Shown in pieces: positions 1-12,000 of a stretch of 64,000 nucleotides of DNA. Position numbers and translations under genes: made by a program. Within the stretch, counting starts at the first letter, position 1. Each line of letters opens with the position of its first letter. Source of the DNA: Taeniopygia guttata. Taxonomy: Eukaryota; Chordata; Aves; Passeriformes; Estrildidae. Location: positions 15,194,501 to 15,258,500 of the forward strand of contig NC_133032.1 of assembly GCF_048771995.1 (NCBI RefSeq). The letters are read 5' to 3'. The notes under the pieces were generated by a model. It was not told the origin of the DNA. It did not search any database and was given only the letters and a program-made list of their open reading frames with translations.

Positions 1-1750
1 AATTTTTATTTTTAAGAGTTATCTCAGATGTATCAGGGCATACATATTTTACATTGGTATCATTCAGGTTTTGATAAGCTGTCACTATAAGAATAGTTCA
101 GGTATTGAGAACTTTACAAGTTCAGAAGACTGCAAGTCTAGAAGTGTATTGTGTTATGTCATATAGCTGGAATTTTGGACAGAATAATACCATGCAAACA
201 GGTATAAAAATGTGGAGGCCTCACTAAGCTTTTAAAGTAGCACCTGTCCAAGATAAAAAGAGAAAAATTTGTCCCAAAGGTAAACATTATTCACCAATAA
301 ACGGAAATAGCCTGAAGCCAGAAACTTGCTACTAAACATGCAATAGTTTAATAGTTACTTAATTAAGAAAATATTTGCCAGCTATGTTTTGAGGTAGGAA
401 TTAGCAGAGAAAATGAAAGAATTACAATGCTTTGCTTATGAGAGGCATACAATCCCAACCATAAATAACATGTTTTTTCTTGCTAAAATTATAATTTTTT
501 CTCAGTAAGATTTAGGGGATATGGGAGATTTATTATACCTTTATTTCAGTTAAACACCATATAATTTGTGTTCCTAAATGAGAAGATATAGCCTTTTCAT
601 TCTTTGCCTTAATCAAAATCTGAATATGACAGTCTAAGCACAGAAAAACCAAAGTGGCTGGAGAGAAATAAATATCAATTCTTTCCAGCCCTGAAAGAAG
701 ATTCTTTCTTAGCTGAAATTGTGGCACAAATAGCTGTAGCTGAGTTAGTTTCAGCATAGGTAATGATAAGCAGCCATACAATATGTAAAGTTGCATTCAG
801 CCATCCTAGTTCACCCATTTTGGACTAATTACCGGCAAATACGGAAAATAGAAAATGGGGTTAGAACCGTAGCAAATGGCTTCAGCATCCAGCTGCATTG
901 TCCTACCAGTCTCTCTCACATATCTAAACTGGAGCCAAAGCTGCATTCTTTCCCCACAATCTCCTCAGCTGCCTTGCCTGTGCCTGTGATAAGTGGGCTG
1001 AGCTGGTTGGACACTGAAGATGGAAAAGAGGACAGCAGTTAGCACTGGGTTCTCTTTGTGTGCCTATTGGTGGAAAATTGAGTCCACAGTAAAAGAAGAA
1101 AGGTATTTCTGTGAAAAAAGCTACTTGTTTAATATGTTAATTTGGATTGCAAAGTTGTCTGAGGATTTTTGAAGAACTAAGTGACAAGCTGCAATCACTG
1201 GTAAAAGAGATATCCTTCGGGACCCTTAGCCACCCAGCTTAGATTTTGAAGGCATCATTCTATGTGTCAGTCATTGTTCCCTATTACAGTCTTCAAAAGG
1301 AGATGTGTGACAAAGACAAATCTGCAGAAACTGAAACTGGCTTTCAGACTGGCCTACCTTTTTTGACCACCTCATGATGGACAGTTTCACCAGGAACTGA
1401 AATTTCAGTTGGCCAAGTTCATGGGACAGTAAATGTCTTTTTAGTTCAGTACTTAAAAGTAATCGCTCATTATGAGGAGATCCTTTTAAGTGTGAAAGGG
1501 ATCCTACAGACATCAACTACTAAGATGATATTGACAACATGATGCCCATTACAAAATGCTGCCTAGTCACACATGAGAGATGTGCAAAAGTATGAGGGTA
1601 AAGTGTGTATCATAGTGATAGGAGAAGAGGGTGAACAGAACTGGGCTGGTGTGTAGGGAAGAGTGTTGGGGCAAGAGCAGCCCTCTTCCATTCATGTCCC
1701 AGTTCCGAATGAGGATTTTCGCGTGTAAACGGCTGTGGGTGCTAAACCTA
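1..1750. other. Upstream intergenic region, nothing recognised
   Basis: AT-rich sequence with no exon, RNA gene or complete repeat that I can recognise. By conserved gene order the start of LRP2 would be expected to the left, reading away on the - strand. No LRP2 exon is visible here, so this is probably intergenic sequence plus distal promoter of the collagen gene to the right. Confidence 0.6.
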
Positions 1751-1752
1751 GA

Positions 1753-1760
1753 ATATATAA
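1753..1760 (+). promoter_or_regulatory. TATA box of the collagen XXVIII-like gene
   Basis: The octamer ATATATAA lies about 250 bases upstream of a good splice donor at 2009, which ends the inferred non-coding exon 1. Transcription would then start near 1785. The stretch between the TATA box and the donor is more GC-rich than its surroundings. The position is inferred from the motif and the donor only; there is no transcript evidence. Confidence 0.5.
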
Positions 1761-1784
1761 GCACAGCCTCGTGGGGAGGAGAGG

Positions 1785-2008
1785 AGTGGCTGGGTGCGGA
1801 GGAGGGGGAGCCAGGGTTGCTGTTTTTTGCCTTTCTCCTTTCTGCTGGCCCCTCCTGATATATGACACCGATTCTCACATGAGCTTGCTGCCTGGCTTCT
1901 CCCTCCTTTTCTCACAGAGCACCCATCACTGGGAGGGCAACGCAGCTGCCAGCGAGCCCAGAGCAGCATCCTGAATTTCTGCGCAGTCTTTTGCTTAGAA
2001 GCATTGAG
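1785..2008 (+). other. COL28A2: Inferred non-coding exon 1 (5' UTR) of the collagen gene
   Basis: The segment ends in GAG followed by GTAAGC, a strong donor. The next exon opens at a T-rich acceptor (2906-2907) and reaches the start codon after 11 bases. A separate leader exon before the signal-peptide exon is therefore the simplest model. The left edge is only estimated from the TATA box. Confidence 0.45.
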
Positions 2009-2907
2009 GTAAGCCAAAGCTGTGTTAGGGAATTTTATGAGTGAGATGACTTATGCTCAGTCCTGGGAGGTTCATTCTTGCCACCAAAGTGCCCTTTGGG
2101 TATGCACTGTAGCTATCTGGGGAGAGTTTGCAGGGACATGGCAATGAAACCAAAGTGCAGCAGGAATAATTTATCAGACCTTAAGCAGCCTGTGAGCTAC
2201 TCTGGGTGTGCATGTGAGGCCAGGACAGACTGTTATATTCCCTTCTGAAGGAAAAAGTCCTATCAGTAGGTAGCTGCTGAACCTAGGCTCAGTGCTCTAG
2301 GCCCACATCCCCGAAATTGCACAGCAGATACATTCATGCCTTGACAGCACCCTCAGGCCATGATTGCTCTCCATAGGACTGTTGAGGCCAGGGGACTGGG
2401 ATAGTGGGGAGAAATGTGCACAGTCGTCAGTTCTTAAAGTAAAGAGAGCAGGGAAAAACTGAGATTTGCCTCAGTACTTCTTTCTCTCCATCTCAGCCAT
2501 GGAAAAAGCAGGTTTAGAAAAAAATACCTCTGTGAATTACACTTGGGGTTCACAGTGCATCCACACGGGTACAGCCATGGCTTGTACAAACGATACCAGG
2601 CAATGAGAGAGAACTGAAATGTGTTTGTAAAAGTCTATCTCCAGTGTGTCACGTGCTAGAACGATATGCACTATTCTTGAAAGTCATTCTAGTATGTCTC
2701 CATTTATTATTTATAGTGTGTTTTTGAAAACATTTTACTCAAAGACAGCAAAATCAGCTTGTTTTTAGGGATGACAATTTAAAATACAAGACTGCTAAGC
2801 AACTGCTAAGCAACAAGACTGCTAATACAAGACTGCTAAGTTGAAGCAAAATTGAATCATGTTTTATCATTCTTGTACTGCTGTGCTTCTATATTTGTGT
2901 TTTTTAG

Positions 2908-3078
2908 GAAACAAACAAATGATGTTCCTCAGATTCTGGTGGCTTTTGTGGATACTTGAACATCATGAAATTTTAGCAGAAAATCTCAGGGAAGAGAAGA
3001 TACATGGATTGAGAAGATCAAAACCTAAACACATTCTGTCAAATATTGTAGAAAAATATCCCAGCTCAAATGATCAAG
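2908..3078 (+). other. COL28A2: Exon 2: start codon and signal peptide
   Basis: The acceptor follows a short T-run and the donor is AAG|GTGAAT, leaving phase 1. The product begins with tandem Met and a short aromatic core (MMFLRFWWLLWIL), then an acidic/His stretch. Cleavage near residue 19 (after ILA) is plausible. The remaining residues are basic and polar, like the segment before VWA1 in COL28A1. Confidence 0.8.
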
Positions 3079-6000
3079 GTGAATATTGTCATTTTAAAAT
3101 AGGCATGATTTTAAACATCCTGATTTATTTGGATTTTGGACTACAGGTTAACTTGCCTTTTAAATGCTTATAATCAGCCAGGTTTGCCTCATTCTACATT
3201 TGCACATGCCTTATTTTTGCACTTTTATCTTTTTACTCCCATCTTTTCCCTCTCTTTATGTGTATTTCAGGAAAGGAGGTAGCAACTGTATTTTGTTATG
3301 ATGTGGCTGAAAGCCTCTTACTGTCATAGGAATAATAGCCCATATAACTTTATTTTCATAGAAGTAATGTCATTGGTAGTTTAGAAAATGAATACTCTAC
3401 AGACCCTGCTTTTGGAAATTTTTGTCACTGGATGTGAGTGTTAGTACTAGGGACAGTACTAACATTCACTCACTCAAAATCCAGCTCTGTCAAATCACAT
3501 TTCAGTGTCTTGTTCAGTAAACCTCATTTTCTTATACATTACTTCCACCTATGTTGGTAGGATATACAGTGAATTACCAGGCAAGATGACAGAATGAAAT
3601 TTAAAAAACACTACAATATTTCTCTTTTCATACTACAAGATATCAACACACCTTCAGTTTTTTACTCAGCTCTATGTTCTTGAAAGGCTCACACTTGTGA
3701 ACACAGATGTCATCAAAACTTTCCATAATTCCAATCCCACTCTTCAATCCTTAAATACATATAAGGCTAGAATGAGATTTAGTATGAAGTTACTCCACTC
3801 ACCTACATATCTGTTTATTCTAGATGAAGATTGCATTCTGGAAATTGCTTTTTTACTGGACAGCTCTGAAAGTGCTAAGGACTATAATCATGAACAGCAG
3901 AAAAAATTTGTACTACAAACAGTGGACAGAATGAAAAGTCTGCAGCTTAGTTCTGGACGTACCCTGCGCTGGAGGATGGCCTTACTTCAGTACAGCAGCA
4001 CTGTTTCTTTAGAGCAAACTTTCCATGACTGGAAAGGTCCTGAAGCATTCAAATCCCACATTGCTCCCATCACCCACATAGGTCATGGCACCTACACAAC
4101 TTATGCTATAACTAATCTTACCCAGCTCTACATGTCTGAAGGGACTTTGGGTAGTGTAAAAGTAGCTGTGCTTTTCACTGATGGAGTGGATCATCCAAGA
4201 AACCCAGATATTTTTGCAGCTACAGCTGATGCTAAACACCAAGGAATTGTATTTTTCACAATGGGAATGACCAGAGTGGCTGAGGATGTTAGTAATGCTG
4301 CCAAGCTCCGGCTCCTGGCCAGTGTCCCAGCATCCAGGTTCGTTTTCAACCTCCAGGAGAAAGAAACTGTGGAGAAGGTTCTCAAAGAAATGGTAGGTAT
4401 GAGAAAGAATTTGAAACAGTGGAATGTATGTAAATCTTATTTCCAATATTTGGAAAATACATTTCTTCAATATACCATTGAAGAAACATGTACATTTTAC
4501 ATGTTAAACTAGCCCAATTTTTAATGAGATCACTGTGCCAAAATACAGATTTCCTTTCTCTTCCCACCATTCAGATCTTGTCATCCAAAATATTTGACAC
4601 TGCAAACTGAATTAGATTTAAACATTATTTTTATCTTTGTTTTTCCTCCTAAGAAAGGCATTTCAAATCTCGTCTTAAAAAAATCTTTTTTTTTTAGATC
4701 CTAGTGCTTTGTTCTGTAACAAGTAGGAAAGTGAAGTTGCCTTTTGTATCAGAAAAAGATGCAGCTCTTGTAGAAGTGAAAATAAATTTGCAGACCATGG
4801 AGATATCTCAATTCAGATAAAATTTGAACTTGATGATAGATGTCTTAAAATTTCCATGGAAAATCTACCATATAATGAAGAGGAGATATGTAAATTGAGC
4901 TTGAAGCTTTGTTTGATGCCTTTCTTCTCTATTTAAATTTAATATATAAAAAACTTTCCCTGCCAAGTATGGAGAATAGAGCCATATTCTAGCCTATAAC
5001 CCTGGTGACACAAGCTGTGGATGGAGTCTGTATCTGAGCATGTATAGAGATATAAACTAGAATTATAAATAACAACCAGGGGACTTCCTCAATGAAATGG
5101 ATGCCAAAGTGATCTCACACAGGCCCTAGAACATGCCCCTGTGTTGGCTTTCCTGTCTTCCTGTCCTTCACTTTGACAGCCTTCTATTTTGCATTGGTTT
5201 CCTGAAGAGCACACTTCCCATCTTCTCTGGTACTATTCCTGCTTCCTGTGTCACAGTAATCGCCTCTCAAGTAACAAAACACATTTTATTTTACCTCTTC
5301 GAAACAGGCAATCATCCTCAGGTGCCTTCTTTCAATAACATGGCTGCTGTCTGGTTTAAATAATATTCTAGAGATTGCTAGAATGTTTCTCAAAAATTAA
5401 AGTTTAATTAATGTTAGTCAATATATTAATTGTATAATTTAATTACCTAGTTGCTGAATCTATTTATTTTCACATCTTGCAGTGCCTTTTCTGTAGAGTT
5501 GGATTAAGATTTAAGTTTCTAATGTTGTTTTCAATATCTGTCTTTTACAGAAAGATCTGTCTGAGGAAGAGGTAAATATTTTAAGTATTTTTTTTCCTGT
5601 GTAGACTTACTGCTTTATATAGATATTTACAAATATATGGAAGCATAATTCAGGAAAACTGATAGCTCAGGAAGGTGGTTAAATGCTGAGTCTAATGGGA
5701 TTGTCTTCAAGTTAAACATGTTTTTGAATTTGCAGGACAGAACTTTAATTTGCTATCCTAAGGTAATTTACTAATGTATGTAGAAATTAATAATTTATTA
5801 ATTTCCTAATTACTAATGTAATTTGCTAACCTAAAGTATTTTTTAAAAAAAGAAAGAAACTACGTGTGAGTATTCAGGCTAGCAAGAATTTGCTGATACG
5901 TCTTGACATGTCCTCTGACAAACTCAGTGAAAAAGAAAACATGATGCAGAGCTGAAGACAGGGCAGTTCTAACCCTTAACCCTCTTCCTATGTGAGAGGG

Positions 6001-9000
6001 TTTAAAAAAGAGTAAGATCTCAAAGCTCCAGCACTGCTTTTTTCCACTTTGTTTATGCTGTGTCACCCTGACTTCTGGTTTTGATCGGTCTGGTTGGCAT
6101 TTTGTGGGGATAAAGTTAGTTTTCCTTTTAAAAATGTTAGGGCTATTTAAGGCACAGTTATCTCAGACAAAAAGGGTTCTACTAAGCAGCTCAAGCAAAC
6201 TGCTAAATAGTATGAGTGTTCGAAGACTTTGAAACATTTCAGTTTTCACTCATTTACACTGGCATGTTAATTTTTCTCCATCAATATAGAAGTATTAAGA
6301 CAGTCAATGTTAGCCTTGGAAGACATATTGTGACTAATTTGGATATTCAGATAAGAAAAATTTTTGAACCCTTCACTTCTAGACATCTTCAAGATGAGCA
6401 GAGGTTTAATAAATAACTAAGCCGAAAATAAAAGTTACATTCCTTATCCGTCCTTCAAAAATAACTACAGTATCTGTGATAATTCTGTCATGATCCTAAA
6501 GATTCAAAAATATCTTAAAAATCATATAAATACATATCATAATGATGTTTGACTGCAACACCTGATGGTAGATATGACATAAGAGAAAGATTGTCAAGTG
6601 TTATAATGAGTTGTATTAACTAAAAGTATATATCCATACATATTTTGTTTATAGATCTAGCTAAACGATGAACCATCCTGCATACAATGGAATTAAGTAA
6701 AGGAATGTAAGATGCTTTTTTACTTCATCTTCTTGGCTATCTCTACAGTGTCTAGTAATGAAAACAAAACAGACACAGCATACCCATAAACTGACCTTGT
6801 GGAGAGTTTGGAGGTAAAGCCATTATAAAGATGATTGAAAATTTAGGAGTAGGAATGATACAAAATTTTTGATGGAGTGTTGGAGGCCACATTCTGGATG
6901 AGTGGTAAACTGATAGTTAAAAGATTTCTGTAAAACATGTAAATATAATTTCTGGCAATTACAGGTGTATTTAAACTAGCCATACAGTAACTTAAAGAAA
7001 ATGTCAGTGTGTTTTCTATCTGTTCCATTAAAATGTGCTGATTTTTACTGTTTTCATTCAAAGTGTCCCCAGGTTGACACCTGTAACTGTGAGAAGGGGG
7101 AAAAAGGCCTTCCTGGTCCTGCTGTAAGTGGCTGTCACTCAAATAACTGATATACAGTATAAGTTAAAATGTAATTCAGTGTTAAAAAATTTTAAAGAAA
7201 TTATTTGAACCCAAACCTGAGACAACAGAAGTTCAAGGGTCAATACATAGTCCTCCATAGTTACATTGTGTGAAGATGCCACAGCATCAGGAAGTGCACA
7301 GAGAGACCTGAGAATGCCATGAGACACTCCCTCTGTGTGGGAAGATAGGAGGAACACTGTGGTGTGGTGACATTTTAGCCACAGCAGTATGAAAGGCAGA
7401 AAGGAGCACCTTTCATGTTGCAATCAGACAAGACCAGATGGATCTAACTAGCCTCAGATCAAATATTAATATCCAAAAAACTCTTTGAAAGCAAGAGAGA
7501 GAGCAAAATACTGAAGCATTAGGAGCAACTGAGACAAGAATAAAGTGGACTGGACTTCTTTCAGAATAGTTTTCAAATAGTACCCCTTAGCAAATCTAGG
7601 GGCTTGCTTCATACAAGGCTTGGTGATCTAAACTGCAGGGCTTATATTTCAAAATGATCTGATAATATCAGAATGATCTGATATTATATCCTTGACATTG
7701 AAGTAAAAGCACAATAGTACCTTATAACCCTTGCTCTAGGTGAAGGGACAGTGTCAGAGCTTGAAAGAGAACCCTAGATTTGCCCATCCTCATCCTTTTG
7801 ACCTGAATATCCTATAAATATACAAACAGAAAGACACCCTGGGTTTGTGCAGCACAGTACAATGCATTTTAATTGAAAATGTTCCCTCTACTGTGTGCAA
7901 ATGGTAGTTTTGTTTGGAATAATATCTACTGCCTTTACTTCGAAAGTGCAGGTATTGCTTACACAGAAGCATACACCCCAAAGTGTTGAGAAGAAAACAA
8001 AACATCCACTTAGCAAGATGGGTAGTTACAAAAACAGTTGATCACCTCTTTTCTTCAGAGAAGAACTGAACAAACTAGTTTTGTTATAACAAAGACAAAA
8101 GAGAAAAATGACTGCCTATTGAGTTGGTCCTGCTGTTTCCAGATATTCAATTTCAGTGTTATAGTAAATGCAGAGATTTTGGGAAATAAATCTACAGGAA
8201 GAAAATATCTTAAGTTTGAGGAAAACAGCATATATATTGTAAAACACAATTATGTTTACCAACATATATAAGAATTGTATTTTGTTTTTTTCAGGGTAAA
8301 AAGGGTCGCATTGGGGACGATGGAGCTCCAGGCTTGAAAGGAGCAAAGGTGATTGGTTTTTCAGATTTAGGAGGAAAATCTGTCTTGTCTTTATTTCACT
8401 GTTCTTGATGTTGAATTATTCACAGGGGGACCCAGGTCTGAATGGAATCCCAGGACGAGATGGAATAGAGGTAAAAAATTACTTTTTTTCTCCTTCTTCT
8501 CCAGTGAGCAATGTTCCTTTAAGGCAAAATACCCCCCTTTTTGTTTTTTTATTGTTATAAGAGCAAATTGCAATTCAGGTTTACCATCTAATGATTCATT
8601 AACATTAGAAGAACTGAAAACATTCTCACTGCTTAATGAAAAGGAACAATTCCTTCTTATATATGTGATCTAGAAAATACTTTCCAATAACACATAGTGC
8701 TTCCAAAATATTGAAATGCTCTGATATGATAATCTAAGAACATTACAGAAATTGGCACTCTGCCTGAATAATCTGGGGCTTATTTAAATTTGATAAATAA
8801 AGGACCCTGTGTATAATAGCAATGAAAAACTTGAATGAAATATATATAGGAACTAAGTGTAGGACCAGTCTCTTAGCACGTAATTCTGAATTCATTCACA
8901 TATGAATCCCTCTACTTTATGCTTTCTTATTTATTTAGTACATCCTCTTTAATTAGTAACTTTTTCTTGTTTTCTTATTTTAGCATGTTTTTCACTAAGA

Positions 9001-12000
9001 TGGAAATATCAACTCTACTTGATCTGCTTTTACATCACCAGAATCCCAGTCTAAAATGATACATTCATGCAATTTATTTAGCCATACAACAGCATCTGTC
9101 ATCACTAAAAGGCACAGTACTTCAAATCATATTGCCATATTTATCAGAGTCATATTTTCTATTTGAAATGCTATTTTTCTGAAGAGTGTACAATATTAAG
9201 GAAGCCAATACTCATGTTCCTACTTTTGGATTATATCTCATCACAACCTACCTTGCTTTTTTGTTTTCCTAGGGGAAAGCTGGATATAAAGGAGAGAAGG
9301 TATGTCTTTTAGTCAGAATTGATGCCTACATCTTTGTTGTTATTTATTATATATAGTGCCGTATTTCTTTTAAATAGTAGTAAGGAACAATAACATCATC
9401 TTAGCAGCTGCTCCACAAGCTGTAATAGAAGATGCAACTGTTCCTCAATGAACTTGCCATACAATTGCTCTAATATGTCCTGAATAGTATAACATTTAGG
9501 TTTTCAACCTAGAAAATAAGGATGATATGCCAATATAAATCATAAATATTTTTTCCTATTCCTTTCCAGGGTGAAAGAGGTGAATGTGGAATCCCAGGAA
9601 TAAAAGGAGACAGAGTAAGAAGACACAAAGTTGTTATGTTTCCAAGAAATACAGTTAAACCACAAAAAAATACAATTCCCTGAATAACAACCATGATGAT
9701 AGATTTAAGGCATATATTAGTTCTAAGGTTGAGGGAAATAGACATCTTATAATTTTGAAATATGTAGTGAACGAGGATACCATTTTTACCACCTTTCTGA
9801 ACTCTTTCTAAATTTTTGTGTGATTCCTCTTACGGCCCAAGGCTGAGCCTGTTTAAAACAATAGTAAAACTCTAACAGAGGCAGAAGGCTTGAAATAGTA
9901 AGCGAAGGGAATGAGACATAAAAATGAAAACTAGATTTCTAACTCCAATCTTTAAGATTTTGTGCGTAATTGCTTTAAATATTTCAAATAGAGCAAAGAG
10001 AGTTTCATCCTGGATTACTGGTCCTAGATAATTAACTCTGTTCATCATTATGCTGTACTTTGATTACCAGTCAATTTAAAAATATTTATTTAATAGTTTG
10101 TGGTTGCTGCACTTCTCTGAAATTTAATTTTGATTTTAATGTAAAGATATTTAAATAAGATACCCTAGTAAAAAGTTTCCTAAAAGTTTTTAACAAAATC
10201 TAAATATACAGAAATATATAATCTTTTTTCACTTATCTTTCAGGGTCCTGAAGGTCCAGTAGGCCCCAGAGGAGTAAGAGGGATACAGGTAAAAGAAAAA
10301 AAAAAAAAAAAAAAAAAAACCAGCTATGAAAACAACTATACCTGGTTCCCTGGGATTCAAAGATCTGAAATAATATCATACTCCTACTGACATGGAATCT
10401 TTGAGTTGCTGAGTTCAAGACACCCAAAATCTATCTTCTTAAATAGCAAAATTAATACCATTTTGAAGAAGCAATCTAGACAAATAAATCATCTTTATAA
10501 TTCATTCAGTCTCAAAGACCACAGCAAACACACTTCCATAAAGACCAAAATCACTCATTTCTCTTTCAGTGTCTTAACTATTTCATTTCTTCAAGAAGTA
10601 CATGGAAAATCTTTAGTCTCTTATCATCCCAATACTCTCAGACTAATGGCCAAGAAGCTTAGCCCACCATAGCTGTTTCAGTACATCTTGAATGTAGATT
10701 ACCTTTAATTGTATTCAAAAAAAGGGAGAGCCAAATTCTCTCCCCAAATACCAGAACCAGCTCCAGCTGGGTTGAGTAACTAAAAATATACATGCATCAC
10801 AAAGAAAAGCTTCAGTTCTGATATGTTTAAAACTCTTATTTCCATGCAGACTTCAGCAAATAATAGATTGTTTTTCAAGCTGCCATTTTTATGAAAGCTT
10901 GAAAAATCTCATTGAAACCCCTCCTATTTTAATAGGGTCTGCAAGGACAAACTGGAGATCAAGGGCCTGAAGGCCTGCAAGGATCAAAGGCAAGAACTGC
11001 TCTATTTCTTCTCTTAATTAATGTTAAAAATTATTAATATAGCCTCACAACAATTATGATTTTATCCTTATATTCAATACTCTTCTTGTAGTGGATACAG
11101 TTTAACTTGACACAGATAGCAAATTGTGTACTTTTTGCATGCTACAAAGTTCTTAAGAAAGGTATTTATTACTTTGCTCTTTGTATAGAATGCAGGTCCA
11201 AATCACACTCCCATCTTTATTAATCAACAGTTAAAATATGGTAGAGTCACAGAATACTACTTAGCATTGCACTTCTTCAGTTTTCAATGTAAAACTCTTT
11301 TTTCCCTAAGTGCCAAATAGGAATCCTGTTTGGCATCCCAAATCAAGCCTTTTCTTGAAACTGAATATTCTCAAGAATTCTGTAGTTCAAAAGGAATATT
11401 GTCCTGAAGAAAAACTTGAAAATAAGTGTATAAGGGACATTATTTGTTATCTCTCTTGAAATCTCCTTTGCACTAACTGACCAACAGTGATACACAGAAC
11501 AGTTGAATGTCAAAACTTACATGCTATGAAACATTTTTCCTTTCCTTAAATCTCTTATCTTTGTACAAGATTAATTATTACAAGGGAATTTTGAAGCTTT
11601 GAAAGGATGAACAGATGAAGTACTGTGTAAGACAATTCCAGTGGGCTGAAATTCAGGATGCACTAAAAATTAATCTACAATGTGAGTTAAACTGATTTTA
11701 CTAGACACCAATTTATAAGCAAGAGTGTTTTCATTCTTTGAAAGGGTGAAAGAGGTCTTCCTGGGCCACCTGGCTTGCCTGGAGAGACTGGAATAGGACT
11801 ACCAGGCCCAAAGGTATAAAAATCTCGTCTTCTGTATTGCCTGTATTGTAGGATAAGGATCAGGACAGCTGAGCTAATAGTCTTGCTGATTCACAAGAAA
11901 ATTCAAGACCATAAATGCAGGTTTTGTGGTACTAGAAAGGTATTTTATATGTTACCAAAACTGTTTACAAACAGTTGTGAACAAAATACATTTTCAGTAT

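Noticed and set aside
1-1750. First exon or promoter of LRP2
   Set aside because: Expected to the left from gene order, but no signal-peptide exon or CpG island for it is visible here.
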